Part shown: positions 25,611-35,637 of the stretch, in pieces | How positions within the stretch are numbered: position 1 is the stretch's first letter | How the letters are laid out: each line of letters opens with the position of its first letter | From: Olleya marilimosa CAM030 | GTDB taxonomy: Bacteria; Bacteroidota; Bacteroidia; Flavobacteriales; Flavobacteriaceae | Assembly: GCF_000518485.1 (NCBI RefSeq) | Contig: NZ_JADR01000010.1 | Coordinates: 62,001 to 126,000 of the forward strand | Direction of reading: 5' to 3' | DNA length: 64,000 bases | Made by a program: the position numbers and the translations under genes | Notes under the pieces: model-generated | What the model saw: only the letters and a program-made list of their open reading frames with translations | Databases searched by the model: none | Told to the model about the DNA's origin: nothing

Positions 25611-27098
25611 TTATTGAGCCCAAAATGGTCCAGTTGCAAAAGCTTGAGCACTACTTACAGATGGCACATTAGAAGCGTTTGATATTAACTCAGACGAAGG
25701 ATATAATAATCTTTTTGGTCTTGTTGATGACTGAGCAGTTGTAGCTAAAGGTATTCCTGCTGGATATCCAGTTCTTGTAAACTCGATATAAGATTCAATA
25801 CCATTAATTCCATTTAAGGCTACCCATTTTTGTCTCATAATAGCAGCAGTTTTTTCAGCATCAGTACCAGCCCATCCAATTGTTGGAGTTGTTGGATTAT
25901 AAGTTGATGAATCTTCACCAAATAAGTTGAAAGAAGCATCGATACCAGCTTGGAAAGATGTTTGAGCATCACCACTTATTTTACCTAATAATTGCGCTTC
26001 AGCTTGTAGGAAATAAGATTCAGCTGCGGTCATTAAATAACCATCTTGAGCAGAGTTTATAACTAAACCTGGTCCGATTGGAGAAAGACTTGCAGGAGAT
26101 TGCGTTCCATCAAATCCTTGTGTATGACCAACATATTGGTTATCATCGTTTAATCCGTATAGTTGACCTAATCTTGCATCTGGTACAGCTCCTGGGAAGT
26201 TTCCTTTTAAGAATTCAATTGCGTAATCAGAACCTCTGTAGAAGTTATAGCTTACAGATGTAGACTCATCATTTGAGAACATTAAAGCATAAAATGGATT
26301 TTGTTGTGCAACTTGACCATTTGAATATCCTGGGTTAATTGTTGCATCAAGATTGATGAAAGAACTTCCGTCTAAAGCTGCAAATTGTGTATCTAAATAC
26401 GTCGCTAATTCAGCATCATTTGCTAATGTGTAAGCCTTAGTTGATTGTCTTAATAATAATCTTAATTTAAGCGTGTTTCCAAATAACACCCAGTTTGACA
26501 TTGTTCCACCATAAACGATATCTTCTGATCCTACTGCTGCAGAAGATCCTGAAGATGCAATTAAAGCAATAGCATCATCTACTTCTGATACTAATGATCT
26601 GTAAATTGTTGCATCATCATCGTAAGTAGGTGTTAAGTTTGCAATTCCTTTATGAGCTTCAGTGTAAGGGATATCTCCATATAAATCTACTAAATATTGA
26701 AAGTAATACGCTTTCATGATTTTAGCAATAGCTTTATGGTTGTTATAGTCATCTCCTTGGTAGTCTAAGATAGCTTGAAAGTTTGCAGTTGTTAGATATA
26801 ATCCATCATAGATATCATCATAAAAACCATTATCTATCGCTAATGAGAACTCTTCAGAGAAACCTCCTGTAAAAGCATTTACGTTTGCTCCCCAACGGTT
26901 CATCATTACGTTTCCTAGAATGTTCATTCTTCTAGCTTGTTGTCTATAAGTTGATGCTAATGCACCTGCTAATACTAAATCAGGCGTTACAACATCTGCA
27001 GATGGACTATTTGGATTGTCGTTGATATCCAAATAATTACTACATGACATAGTAATCGTAAGAATTACTAATAGTATAATATTAAATTTTGTTTTCAT
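25611..27098 (-). CDS. SusD/RagB-family nutrient-binding outer-membrane lipoprotein
   Basis: A 495-residue lipoprotein (Cys19 after a hydrophobic signal, then SNYLDINDNPNSP). The early text LDINDNPNSPS and the long alpha-helical body with tetratricopeptide-like pairs fit the SusD-like family of surface ligand-binding lids. Conserved pieces include YLVDLYGDIPYTEA and YFLQAEAQLLGK. It caps the SusC barrel encoded 12 bases upstream and hands ligand to it. Substrate unknown, as no hydrolase, sulfatase or peptidase is encoded beside it. Confidence 0.9.
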   Translation of the reverse strand: MKTKFNIILLVILTITMSCSNYLDINDNPNSPSADVVTPDLVLAGALASTYRQQARRMNILGNVMMNRWGANVNAFTGGFSEEFSLAIDNGFYDDIYDGLYLTTANFQAILDYQGDDYNNHKAIAKIMKAYYFQYLVDLYGDIPYTEAHKGIANLTPTYDDDATIYRSLVSEVDDAIALIASSGSSAAVGSEDIVYGGTMSNWVLFGNTLKLRLLLRQSTKAYTLANDAELATYLDTQFAALDGSSFINLDATINPGYSNGQVAQQNPFYALMFSNDESTSVSYNFYRGSDYAIEFLKGNFPGAVPDARLGQLYGLNDDNQYVGHTQGFDGTQSPASLSPIGPGLVINSAQDGYLMTAAESYFLQAEAQLLGKISGDAQTSFQAGIDASFNLFGEDSSTYNPTTPTIGWAGTDAEKTAAIMRQKWVALNGINGIESYIEFTRTGYPAGIPLATTAQSSTRPKRLLYPSSELISNASNVPSVSSAQAFATGPFWAQ

Positions 27099-27110
27099 CT
27101 TTTGTATTTA

Positions 27111-30100
27111 TTAAAAAGTTAAATTAACTGTTAGTCCGTAACTTCTAGTTGCTGGATATTGTCCAGATACACTTAAACCTTGAGCATTTCCTGTAGTGTT
27201 AGAGAATTCTGGATCTGCATATCCTCTGTTTTCTTTAGGTAATACGACAAAAGGATTTCTTGCATTTACACCAACTCTTACAGAGCTAAATCCAATAGCA
27301 TCTAAAGCCTTTTGGTTTAAACTGTAGCTTAATGAAAGCTCTCTTACTTTAAAAGCAGTTGCATCTAAAACAAAGTTTTCTGATACATCTCTGTATTCAT
27401 TAGAGAAATAATCTAAGTAATTTGCGTAAGTAGTACCTCCTGTAATAACGTTTGTATTAGCAGCATATACTCCAGGAGAAGTTTCGATAGCAGAGTTAGG
27501 GAAAATAAATCCTCTTCTTCCGTTCTCAGCAGATTCTACTAAGTGTCCACTCCAAGATAACCAGTCTTTAGTACCAGCCCAGAATTGACCTCCAGTTCTG
27601 TAATCAAATACACCTGCTAATCTAAATCCTTTGTATGTTAATGAAGTACTTAAACCTAAAACATAGTCAGGGTTAGCAACACCTAAGTTAATAAATTCAG
27701 CTGTTTTTAATGGGTTTCCTGTAGAAGGGTCAATTAAGACACGTCCATTAGGATCTCTTTGGTAACCTGTACCTTTAATTAAAGGGAAAGCTTCACCTAC
27801 TGTAGCGAAGATACCTACATCTGCATTTCCGTTTCCTAAAGAAACTTCATCTGTGTTATCAGATACTTTCTTAACGATTGTTTCATCAGAAGCAATGTTG
27901 AAGTTTATGTCCCATCTTAAATCATCTGTTCTGAATGGAGTAAGACCTAAGTCAATTTCAAAACCTTTAGTTTCTGTTTCTCCAATGTTAATAGTAGATT
28001 GAGTTAATCCTGAAGCAGTTGACGAAGTTACGTTAGTAACTAAGTCCGTGTTATTTGTTACATAGTAAGATGCGTTAAGTGTTACACGGTCTCCTTTAAA
28101 GAATGCTAAGTTTAAACCTATTTCTTTGTTTGTAATAAACTCATTAACTAAGTTAGGGTCAGCTACACTTGCGTCTACTCCAAAAGAGTTAAGACCTCCA
28201 AATGGGAATCCACCTACTTGGTTGTAAGTACTGTTAATTTCGTAAGTTCCTACACGGTCGTTACCAACTCTTGCGTAGTTAGCAGAAATTTTAGCATAGT
28301 TTAAAACATCTCCTTTTAATTCTGGGAATGCTTTAGTTGGGATGAAAGATAAACCTGCACTTGGGTAGAAGAAAGAGTTGTTATCACTATTTAATCTTGA
28401 AGTCCAGTCATTTCTACCTGTTAAAGTAGCAAATAAGAAATCTTTATATCCTAAATCCACACTTGCAAATACAGCATAACTTCTACTTCTAAATGAGCTG
28501 TTAGATACTGTTGGTGTTCCTGTAATGTTATCAATGTTGTAGAAACCAGGAATTGTTAAGTTACTACCTGCTACACTTGTTAATGTAGATAAGTTATCTT
28601 GAATGTTGTTACCTAATGTTGCTTTTAAAGAAACATCGTCACTTAACATATAATCAAAGTTTAAGAAAATATCGTTATAGATGTTCTTAGACTCTTGGTT
28701 ATTTGTACTAAAGTTAGATACAGTAGAGTGATCTCCACCACCAACACCTAAAAGGTCAGTATATCCATTAGTGTAACCTAAGAAGTTGCTGCTGAAAGTT
28801 CTTAAACTTGAAAGAGAACTTACGTTAATGTTATCATTAATTTGGTATTTTAAATTGATGATTCCGTTAAAACGATCAGACTCATTGTTGTTTCTGATGT
28901 TGTCTCTCATCCAATATGGACTTCTATAGTATGATGTCCAGTGGTATTGGTTTAAAGGTTGAGAAAATAATCCAACAGGAATGTTTGTTGCAGTTTGTAA
29001 TAACTCTGTAAATAAACCAGAAGTAGTAGTACTTGTTTTTGAGTTTACGTAGTTAACGTTACCACCTAATTCCCATTTACCGATTGTTTTTCCAGCTTTA
29101 AATAAGATGTTTGTTCTTCCTAATTCATCTCCATCTACAACGAAATCAGTGTTTTGTCTGTTTACAGATAATAAAGCGTAAGAAGATGCATCTCCACCTG
29201 AGATAGAAACTCCTGTTTGCTTAATTGTACCAGTTTTAAAGAAATCTTTGATATTGTCTTCAATAGCAGAATATGGTGCCATAATATATGATCCGTCAGC
29301 TTGAGCTAAACCTACAGGCATAATTGATCCATCAAATTCTGGACCCCATCCTCCGTTTTCATAAGCTACGTGACCACCATTCCAACCTTGACCGTATTTA
29401 GTCTGTCTTTTAGGTAAGAAAGAAACTGACTCAAATTGAATTGAGCTGTTGAAATCAATTTTGATTTTTTCATCACTAGTTCCTCTTTTTGTAGTAACGA
29501 TGATTACACCATTTGCTCCTTGAGAACCATATAGTGCACTACCTCCAGCTCCTTTAATAACGTTAGTTGAAGCAATAATCTCTGGTGATAAATTAGCTAA
29601 AGTGTTAGCTGATGAAATCGCTCCATCAATTACAATTAAAGCTTCGTTACTACCTGTTAACGATCTGTTACCTCTTAATACAATACGAGTTGATTGATTA
29701 ACACCATTATTTGTTGTGTTAATTTTTAATCCTGATACTTTACCAGCTAAACTCTGTATTACGTTAGGGTTAGAAGCCTGTGTCAACACTTCTGCATCTA
29801 CAGTTTCAGTAGCTGCAGTAAGCTCATCTGCTTTTCTTTCAATACCTAAAACGGTAATTACTACTTCATCAAGAGCATTATCTGGCTCAAGGCTTACATT
29901 AATACTGTTACTAGCACCAACTTTCACTTCTTTAGTACCGTAACCAACATAACTAAATGTTAATACACCACCAGTTGTTACACTAATAGAGTAATTACCA
30001 TCAAAATCTGTTGTTGTTCCTTGAGAAGTTCCTTTAACTACAATAGTTGCCGAAGGTAAAGGCAACCCATTTTCGTCAGAAACAACTCCTGAAACTGTTT

Positions 30101-30173
30101 TGTCTTGTGCGAACGATAGTTGCACAACAAACGCTAGAAATAGCGTTAAAATTCCACTAAACTTTGTTTTCAT
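27111..30173 (-). CDS. SusC/RagA-family TonB-linked outer-membrane transporter
   Basis: A 1020-residue protein. A signal peptide (to about residue 22) precedes a carboxypeptidase-regulatory-like beta domain (about 25-105; VSGVVSDENGLPLPSATIVVKG), then the plug (about 115-225; VIQSLAGKVSGLKIN, LRGNRSLTGSNEALIVIDG, GSALYGSQGANGVIIVTTK) and a long 22-strand barrel ending in aromatic NLTF. It imports oligosaccharide, peptide or similar ligands using TonB energy, together with the SusD protein. It is the first gene of a four-gene operon. Confidence 0.95.
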   Translation of the reverse strand: MKTKFSGILTLFLAFVVQLSFAQDKTVSGVVSDENGLPLPSATIVVKGTSQGTTTDFDGNYSISVTTGGVLTFSYVGYGTKEVKVGASNSINVSLEPDNALDEVVITVLGIERKADELTAATETVDAEVLTQASNPNVIQSLAGKVSGLKINTTNNGVNQSTRIVLRGNRSLTGSNEALIVIDGAISSANTLANLSPEIIASTNVIKGAGGSALYGSQGANGVIIVTTKRGTSDEKIKIDFNSSIQFESVSFLPKRQTKYGQGWNGGHVAYENGGWGPEFDGSIMPVGLAQADGSYIMAPYSAIEDNIKDFFKTGTIKQTGVSISGGDASSYALLSVNRQNTDFVVDGDELGRTNILFKAGKTIGKWELGGNVNYVNSKTSTTTSGLFTELLQTATNIPVGLFSQPLNQYHWTSYYRSPYWMRDNIRNNNESDRFNGIINLKYQINDNINVSSLSSLRTFSSNFLGYTNGYTDLLGVGGGDHSTVSNFSTNNQESKNIYNDIFLNFDYMLSDDVSLKATLGNNIQDNLSTLTSVAGSNLTIPGFYNIDNITGTPTVSNSSFRSRSYAVFASVDLGYKDFLFATLTGRNDWTSRLNSDNNSFFYPSAGLSFIPTKAFPELKGDVLNYAKISANYARVGNDRVGTYEINSTYNQVGGFPFGGLNSFGVDASVADPNLVNEFITNKEIGLNLAFFKGDRVTLNASYYVTNNTDLVTNVTSSTASGLTQSTINIGETETKGFEIDLGLTPFRTDDLRWDINFNIASDETIVKKVSDNTDEVSLGNGNADVGIFATVGEAFPLIKGTGYQRDPNGRVLIDPSTGNPLKTAEFINLGVANPDYVLGLSTSLTYKGFRLAGVFDYRTGGQFWAGTKDWLSWSGHLVESAENGRRGFIFPNSAIETSPGVYAANTNVITGGTTYANYLDYFSNEYRDVSENFVLDATAFKVRELSLSYSLNQKALDAIGFSSVRVGVNARNPFVVLPKENRGYADPEFSNTTGNAQGLSVSGQYPATRSYGLTVNLTF

Positions 30174-30201
30174 TTTATAATTTATTTGAATTAGTCTATG
30201 C

Positions 30202-30233
30202 CAAAAATCATAATAAAAAGTTAATTAAACAAT
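30202..30233 (-). promoter_or_regulatory. Probable promoter of the SusC operon
   Basis: On the minus strand ATTG (30233-30230) is followed after 20 bases by GATTTTTG (30209-30202), one mismatch from TAnnTTTG, about 29 bases before the SusC start codon. Confidence 0.4.
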
Positions 30234-30292
30234 ATTTATTGGTTAAAATTTCAATTTTTTTTTGAAATATTCATTAATACTATAAGTTTTAC

Positions 30293-31987
30293 CTAAAAAT
30301 TAGCAGTTAAACTCAAGTGTATCTTAGAATTTGAGAATTTGACCTTTTCATTTTCAGTCTTTCCATTGGCATATATAAATCGTAATAATCCGCTATTAGT
30401 TAGTACTCCAAAACCAAACCCAAAACCAAATAGATTTTCGTTTTGATTTAATAGTTTGTTTTCAAAGTTAGCGTAGTCTAAAACTGAGTTTACAAATAGA
30501 CCTTCACTTAGTCTATATCTATATTCTGATATTAATATGTTAACACTATTTGCTGTTAAACTGTTTTCTGTAAATCCTCTTATAGTATTTATACCTCCAA
30601 ACCTATATAATTCGTTTTCAAAATAGTTGTCAGATTCAAGTCTTTGAATTATTGTTTTTAAATAAATGCTATTAGTTTGGTTTAAATTAAAAATGTGATT
30701 TCCAGTTAAATTTAAGATGCTTTGTTTTGTTTTTTTTACTGATGTATTCCGTGATCCAACACCAATTTCTAAGTTTAGGTTTGTTTTTGTTTTAAAAATT
30801 TTGTCTTCGTTTTGCAACGTTTGATATTGATATTTTAATGTGTAAATATTACTATTAAAGTCTGTAATGTTGGTTATGTTATCATTATTTGATAGGTTAC
30901 TGGATTCTGTTGCTGTAATTCCTGCATAAACACGATTAGCATCATTTATTTGATAATATAGATTGGCTTTTTGTTTTGTGTTTATAAAGGTGGAGTCTCT
31001 TTTTAAAATTTGTAAGCTTGCCTCAAGTCCAATGGGAGAAGAAAATATATATGGAAGACTTGTTGTAAGGTTAAAGTTTTTTTGATCACTTTCATCACTT
31101 TTATAATTTAAGTGTAATGTTTCCCCGTAATTTAAATTGTTGTTTAGCATCAAATCCAAATACCCGTTAAACTCTAATTTGTCAGTTTTTTCGTTAGTTG
31201 TAAATCCAATATATCCATCAAAATTATTGCTAGACATTTTTTCTAGATATAAATAAAGGTGTGTTGAATCTTTTGAAAATAATATTTCAGGACTTTTTGA
31301 TTGTCTTGCAAAATTTAAGTTTTTTAATGCTTTAGTTTTCCTATTAATAGCGTCTATGTTAAAAGTGCTATTTGTGTTTATTTTTAAAAAGCGCTTTAAA
31401 AATGATTTAGGAAATTTTTCATAGCCTTTAATTATTATTTTATCTAATCCTCTTTTTATGTCATCAACGCTTACAATTAATTTGGCTGTCAGAGTATTTT
31501 GGTTTGTTTTAATTATGTCAGTTAGTTTTAATGAAGAAAAAGGGTAGCCTGATGATGCAATAATTTTATTGTATCTCAAAAGTTCGGTTTCAATTTTTGA
31601 ATAAGGAATTATAATGGTGTTGTCCTTATTTTTTTTTAGATTTAGTTTCGAAAAATAATATTGCTTAATAATATTACTGTCTAATTTTACGATTAAATTT
31701 TCTATTTTGTTTTTCAGTTCAATTTTAGCCAAGTAAATTGAGTCGCTGTCTTTAATTAAGTTTTTTAAGTTGTTATTTATATATCCACTTGTTTTAAGCT
31801 TTTGCTGAAACTTAGAAACTTCTTCCATTAATTGTTTTAATGTTTCGTGCTTACTTTCATATTTATATTTAGAGATAATTGTTTCGTCTTCAATGTTCGT
31901 TCCAGAGATATTTAAGATTTTTTCTTGACTCAAACTAAAGTTAAATAAAAGAAGAAAAAGTACTAGAGCTGGTGATTTATAATTCAA
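30293..31987 (-). CDS. Omp85-superfamily (TamA/BamA-like) outer-membrane protein
   Basis: A 564-residue protein with a signal peptide (MNYKSPALVLFLLLFNFSLSQ). A helical, possibly coiled-coil stretch spans ~35-110; POTRA-like segments follow (about 130-250, with GYPFSSLKL and LDKIIIKGYEKFP), then a beta-barrel. The barrel contains FGGINTIRGF, matching the Omp85 lid-loop (R-G-F) motif, and the protein ends in a Phe after alternating residues. The size is close to TamA or two-partner-secretion pores and much shorter than BamA. It probably inserts or secretes outer-membrane or surface proteins. It is divergent from rpsL. Confidence 0.7.
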   Translation of the reverse strand: MNYKSPALVLFLLLFNFSLSQEKILNISGTNIEDETIISKYKYESKHETLKQLMEEVSKFQQKLKTSGYINNNLKNLIKDSDSIYLAKIELKNKIENLIVKLDSNIIKQYYFSKLNLKKNKDNTIIIPYSKIETELLRYNKIIASSGYPFSSLKLTDIIKTNQNTLTAKLIVSVDDIKRGLDKIIIKGYEKFPKSFLKRFLKINTNSTFNIDAINRKTKALKNLNFARQSKSPEILFSKDSTHLYLYLEKMSSNNFDGYIGFTTNEKTDKLEFNGYLDLMLNNNLNYGETLHLNYKSDESDQKNFNLTTSLPYIFSSPIGLEASLQILKRDSTFINTKQKANLYYQINDANRVYAGITATESSNLSNNDNITNITDFNSNIYTLKYQYQTLQNEDKIFKTKTNLNLEIGVGSRNTSVKKTKQSILNLTGNHIFNLNQTNSIYLKTIIQRLESDNYFENELYRFGGINTIRGFTENSLTANSVNILISEYRYRLSEGLFVNSVLDYANFENKLLNQNENLFGFGFGFGVLTNSGLLRFIYANGKTENEKVKFSNSKIHLSLTANF

Positions 31988-32092
31988 GTTGCGATAGTTA
32001 TAGGTTAAATTATAAATTAACGTAAAAATCTTCCCTTTTAATGTATTGTTGTCTTTTATTTTTAAATTCTGTTGAAAATTAATGAATTAACG

Positions 32093-32123
32093 TTTGATTA
32101 ATCAAATTTAATTTCTACCTTTG
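32093..32123 (+). promoter_or_regulatory. Main promoter of the ribosomal superoperon, with palindrome
   Basis: TTTG (32093-32096), exactly 19 bases, then TACCTTTG (32116-32123) is a near-perfect Bacteroidota promoter; initiation is expected near 32130. The perfect palindrome TTTGATTAATCAAA (32093-32106) covers the upstream element and may be an operator. Confidence 0.75.
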
Positions 32124-32167
32124 CAGCCCTCTTAGAGAGAGGTAACATAAAATTATATTAAAGTTAT

Positions 32168-32542
32168 ATGCCAACAATTTCACAATTAGTACGAAAAGGA
32201 AGAGCCAAAATAACCAAGAAGAGTAAATCGGCTGCTTTAGATTCGTGTCCTCAAAGACGTGGTGTGTGTACTCGTGTTTATACAACGACACCTAAAAAAC
32301 CTAACTCAGCAATGCGTAAGGTAGCAAGGGTTCGTTTGACAAACGGAAACGAAGTAAATGCATACATCGGTGGAGAAGGTCACAATTTACAAGAGCACTC
32401 GATAGTATTGGTTAGAGGTGGAAGGGTAAAAGATTTACCAGGAGTTAGATATCACATCGTTCGTGGTGCTTTAGACACAGCAGGTGTTGCAGGTAGAACA
32501 CAACGTAGATCTAAGTATGGTGCAAAACGCCCTAAAAGTTAA
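32168..32542 (+). CDS. rpsL: 30S ribosomal protein S12
   Basis: A 124-residue protein of the decoding centre. The PKKPNSA and [14 protein letters not shown] loops are intact; Lys43 and Lys88, the usual sites of streptomycin-resistance substitutions, are both wild type, and Asp89 (a methylthiolation site in other bacteria) is kept. First gene of the superoperon, 22 bases before rpsG. Confidence 0.99.
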   Translation: MPTISQLVRKGRAKITKKSKSAALDSCPQRRGVCTRVYTTTPKKPNSAMRKVARVRLTNGNEVNAYIGGEGHNLQEHSIVLVRGGRVKDLPGVRYHIVRGALDTAGVAGRTQRRSKYGAKRPKS

Positions 32543-32564
32543 TTAAAAAACTTAAGAAGAAGAC

Positions 32565-33041
32565 ATGAGAAAAAGAGCAGCGAAAAAAAGACCGCTTTTA
32601 CCAGATCCTCGCTTTAACGATCAGTTAGTAACTAGATTTGTTAATATGATGATGTGGGACGGAAAGAAGTCTGTAGCCTTTAAGGTGTTTTATGATGCAA
32701 TTGACATCGTAGATACTAAAAAGACAGACGAAGAAAAAACAGCTTTAGAAATTTGGAAAGACGCATTGTCTAACGTTATGCCTCACGTAGAAGTGCGTAG
32801 TCGTAGAGTTGGTGGAGCAACGTTTCAAATACCTAACCCAATACGTGCAGATCGTAAGGTTTCAACTGCAATGAAATGGTTGATTAGTTATTCTCGTAAG
32901 AGAAACGAAAAATCTATGGCATTACGTTTAGCTTCAGAAATTTTAGCAGCAGCTAAAGAAGAAGGAGCAGCAGTTAAGAAACGTGTAGATACTCACAAAA
33001 TGGCAGAGGCAAACAAAGCATTCTCTCACTTTAGATTTTAA
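32565..33041 (+). CDS. rpsG: 30S ribosomal protein S7
   Basis: A 158-residue protein that nucleates folding of the 16S 3' domain and contacts the E-site tRNA. It starts [17 protein letters not shown] and contains the conserved VGGATFQIP and [19 protein letters not shown] ends. It lies in the str group between rpsL and fusA, 6 bases before the latter. Confidence 0.99.
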   Translation: MRKRAAKKRPLLPDPRFNDQLVTRFVNMMMWDGKKSVAFKVFYDAIDIVDTKKTDEEKTALEIWKDALSNVMPHVEVRSRRVGGATFQIPNPIRADRKVSTAMKWLISYSRKRNEKSMALRLASEILAAAKEEGAAVKKRVDTHKMAEANKAFSHFRF

Positions 33042-33047
33042 TAAGAC

Positions 33048-35174
33048 ATGGCTAGAGATTTAAAATTCACAAGAAATATTGGAATTGCTGCTCATATTGA
33101 TGCAGGTAAAACTACAACAACTGAGCGAGTTCTTTATTATACAGGTGTTTCACATAAAATTGGAGAAGTACATGATGGTGCTGCAACAATGGACTGGATG
33201 GAGCAAGAGCAAGAACGTGGTATTACTATTACATCTGCTGCAACAACTTGTACATGGAAGTTTCCTTTAGAAAACGCAGAACCTACTCCTGATACTAAAG
33301 ATTATCATTTTAATATTATTGATACTCCTGGTCACGTAGATTTTACTGTAGAGGTAAATAGATCTTTACGTGTATTAGATGGTTTAGTATTCTTGTTTAG
33401 TGCTGTTGATGGTGTTGAGCCTCAGTCAGAGACTAACTGGAGATTAGCTGATAACTATAAAGTGCCTAGAATTGGTTTCGTTAACAAAATGGACCGTCAA
33501 GGATCAGACTTTTTAGGGGTTTGTCAACAAGTAAAAGATATGTTAAAATCAAATGCGGTGCCAATCGTTTTAAATATTGGTGACGAAGAGGATTTTAAAG
33601 GTATCATTGATTTAGTGAAAAACCGTGCGATTGTATGGCACGATGAAACTCAAGGAGCAACATTCGATGTTATCGAAATTCCTGAGGATATGAAGGAAGA
33701 AGCTCGTAAATATCGTGCACTTTTAATTGAAGAAGTAGCAAGTTATGATGAGAATCTTTTAGAGAAATTTATGGAAGATGAAAACTCTATTACAGAAGAA
33801 GAAGTGCATGCTGCACTTAGAGCTGCTGTAATGGATATGGCAATCATTCCAATGATTTGTGGTTCAGCATTTAAAAACAAAGGTGTTCAGTTCTTATTAG
33901 ACGCTGTATGTCGTTACTTGCCTTCTCCAATGGATAAGGAAGGAATTAAAGGTGTGAATCCAGAGACAGAAAAAGAAGAATTACGTAAGCCAAGTGTTGA
34001 TGAGCCTTTTGCTGCTTTAGCATTCAAGATTGCTACAGATCCTTTCGTAGGACGTTTAGCATTCTTTAGAGCTTATTCAGGTCGTTTAGATGCAGGTTCG
34101 TACGTGTTAAATAATCGTTCTGGTAAAAAAGAACGTATCTCACGTATCTATCAAATGCACGCTAACAAGCAAAATGCAATTGATTTTATTGAGGCTGGAG
34201 ATATTGGAGCTGCTGTAGGATTTAAATCTATCAAAACTGGAGATACACTTTCAGACGAGAAGCATCCTATAGTATTAGAATCTATGGACTTTCCTGATCC
34301 AGTAATTGGTATTGCAGTAGAGCCTAAAACTAAGGCTGATGTTGATAAATTAGGTATTGGATTAGCTAAACTAGCAGAAGAAGATCCTACTTTTACAGTA
34401 CGTTCAGACGAGGCTTCTGGTCAGACTATTATTTCTGGTATGGGTGAGCTTCACTTAGATGTAATTGTAGATCGTTTAAGACGTGAATTTAAAGTAGAGG
34501 TTAATCAAGGTCAACCTCAAGTAGAGTACAAAGAAGCTATTACAGCATCTGCAGATCACAGAGAAGTTTATAAGAAACAATCTGGTGGACGTGGTAAATT
34601 TGCTGATATTGTATTTACTGTTGAGCCAGCAGACGAAGGTGTTGTTGGACTTCAATTTGAGTCTATAATTAAAGGTGGTAACGTTCCTAAAGAATTTATT
34701 CCTTCAATTGAAAAAGGATTTAAGATGGCTATGGTTAATGGACCATTAGCAGGTTATGAAATTGATGCTATGAAAGTAACTCTTAAAGATGGATCTTACC
34801 ACGACGTGGATTCTGATCAATTATCTTTCGAGTTAGCTGCTAAGTTAGGTTTCAAAAACTGTGCTAAAGCTGCAAAAGCTGTAATTATGGAGCCTATTAT
34901 GAAACTTGAGGTAATTACTCCTGAAGAAAACATGGGTGATATCGTTGGAGATTTAAATAGAAGAAGAGGTCAAGTGAGTGACATGGGAGATAGAGCTGGT
35001 GCAAAAACTGTAAAAGCAACCGTGCCATTATCAGAAATGTTTGGATATGTAACTACATTAAGAACGTTATCTTCTGGTAGAGCTACTTCTACAATGGAAT
35101 TTTCACATTATGCTGAAACTCCTTCTAATATTTCAGAAGAAGTAATAAAAGCTGCTAAAGGCGTTGAATCGTAA
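33048..35174 (+). CDS. fusA: Elongation factor G
   Basis: A 708-residue translocase GTPase. G1 is AHIDAGKTT (15-23), switch II holds DTPGHVDFT and G4 is NKMDR; the five-domain layout and the domain IV tip region ([10 protein letters not shown]) are complete. It drives tRNA-mRNA movement on the ribosome. tuf, which follows fusA in E. coli, is absent here; rpsJ comes next after 12 bases, so the str and S10 groups are joined. Confidence 0.99.
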   Translation: MARDLKFTRNIGIAAHIDAGKTTTTERVLYYTGVSHKIGEVHDGAATMDWMEQEQERGITITSAATTCTWKFPLENAEPTPDTKDYHFNIIDTPGHVDFTVEVNRSLRVLDGLVFLFSAVDGVEPQSETNWRLADNYKVPRIGFVNKMDRQGSDFLGVCQQVKDMLKSNAVPIVLNIGDEEDFKGIIDLVKNRAIVWHDETQGATFDVIEIPEDMKEEARKYRALLIEEVASYDENLLEKFMEDENSITEEEVHAALRAAVMDMAIIPMICGSAFKNKGVQFLLDAVCRYLPSPMDKEGIKGVNPETEKEELRKPSVDEPFAALAFKIATDPFVGRLAFFRAYSGRLDAGSYVLNNRSGKKERISRIYQMHANKQNAIDFIEAGDIGAAVGFKSIKTGDTLSDEKHPIVLESMDFPDPVIGIAVEPKTKADVDKLGIGLAKLAEEDPTFTVRSDEASGQTIISGMGELHLDVIVDRLRREFKVEVNQGQPQVEYKEAITASADHREVYKKQSGGRGKFADIVFTVEPADEGVVGLQFESIIKGGNVPKEFIPSIEKGFKMAMVNGPLAGYEIDAMKVTLKDGSYHDVDSDQLSFELAAKLGFKNCAKAAKAVIMEPIMKLEVITPEENMGDIVGDLNRRRGQVSDMGDRAGAKTVKATVPLSEMFGYVTTLRTLSSGRATSTMEFSHYAETPSNISEEVIKAAKGVES

Positions 35175-35186
35175 ATCTTAAAGAAA

Positions 35187-35492
35187 ATGAGTCAAAAAAT
35201 CAGAATAAAATTAAAATCTTACGATCACAATTTAGTAGATAAATCTGCTGAGAAGATTGTAAAGACAGTAAAAAGTACAGGAGCTGTTGTAACTGGGCCA
35301 ATTCCATTACCAACTCATAAAAAAATATTTACTGTATTACGTTCACCACACGTAAATAAGAAGTCTAGAGAACAATTTCAATTAAGCTCTTACAAGAGAT
35401 TATTGGATATTTACTCTTCATCTTCTAAGACTATTGATGCTTTAATGAAGCTTGAATTACCAAGTGGAGTAGAAGTAGAAATCAAAGTTTAA
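35187..35492 (+). CDS. rpsJ: 30S ribosomal protein S10
   Basis: A 101-residue protein of the 30S head that also partners NusB in antitermination. Landmarks: [14 protein letters not shown] at the start, GPIPLPT(H/R)K and [11 protein letters not shown] at the end. Unusually, a 145-base gap with two hairpins separates it from rplC. Confidence 0.99.
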   Translation: MSQKIRIKLKSYDHNLVDKSAEKIVKTVKSTGAVVTGPIPLPTHKKIFTVLRSPHVNKKSREQFQLSSYKRLLDIYSSSSKTIDALMKLELPSGVEVEIKV

Positions 35493-35501
35493 GTAATTAA
35501 T

Positions 35502-35606
35502 TCGTTTAAAGGTTTTAAACGAAACATGTCCTAAGCTTCGAGCGAAGGAAAAACGGTAAAAATACAATTCAAGGCTGAAACGTATTTTCGGCCTTGAATA
35601 TTTTTT
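35502..35606 (+). promoter_or_regulatory. Two-hairpin attenuator-like region before rplC
   Basis: Hairpin 1 is a 9-bp stem (TCGTTTAAA 35502-35510 with TTTAAACGA 35514-35522). Hairpin 2 is a 14-bp stem (35567-35580 with 35586-35599; one G-U pair) followed by TTTTTT (35601-35606), the form of an intrinsic terminator. It may set how much transcription continues from rpsJ into rplC. Confidence 0.6.
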
Positions 35607-35637
35607 AATAAATAGTAATAACAAATAAATAATAATT

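Noticed and set aside
29716-29943. Plus-strand reading frame inside the SusC gene
   Set aside because: It is antisense to the conserved plug domain and has no support.
33079-33270. Second reading frame inside fusA
   Set aside because: It overlaps the G1 region of EF-G in another frame.
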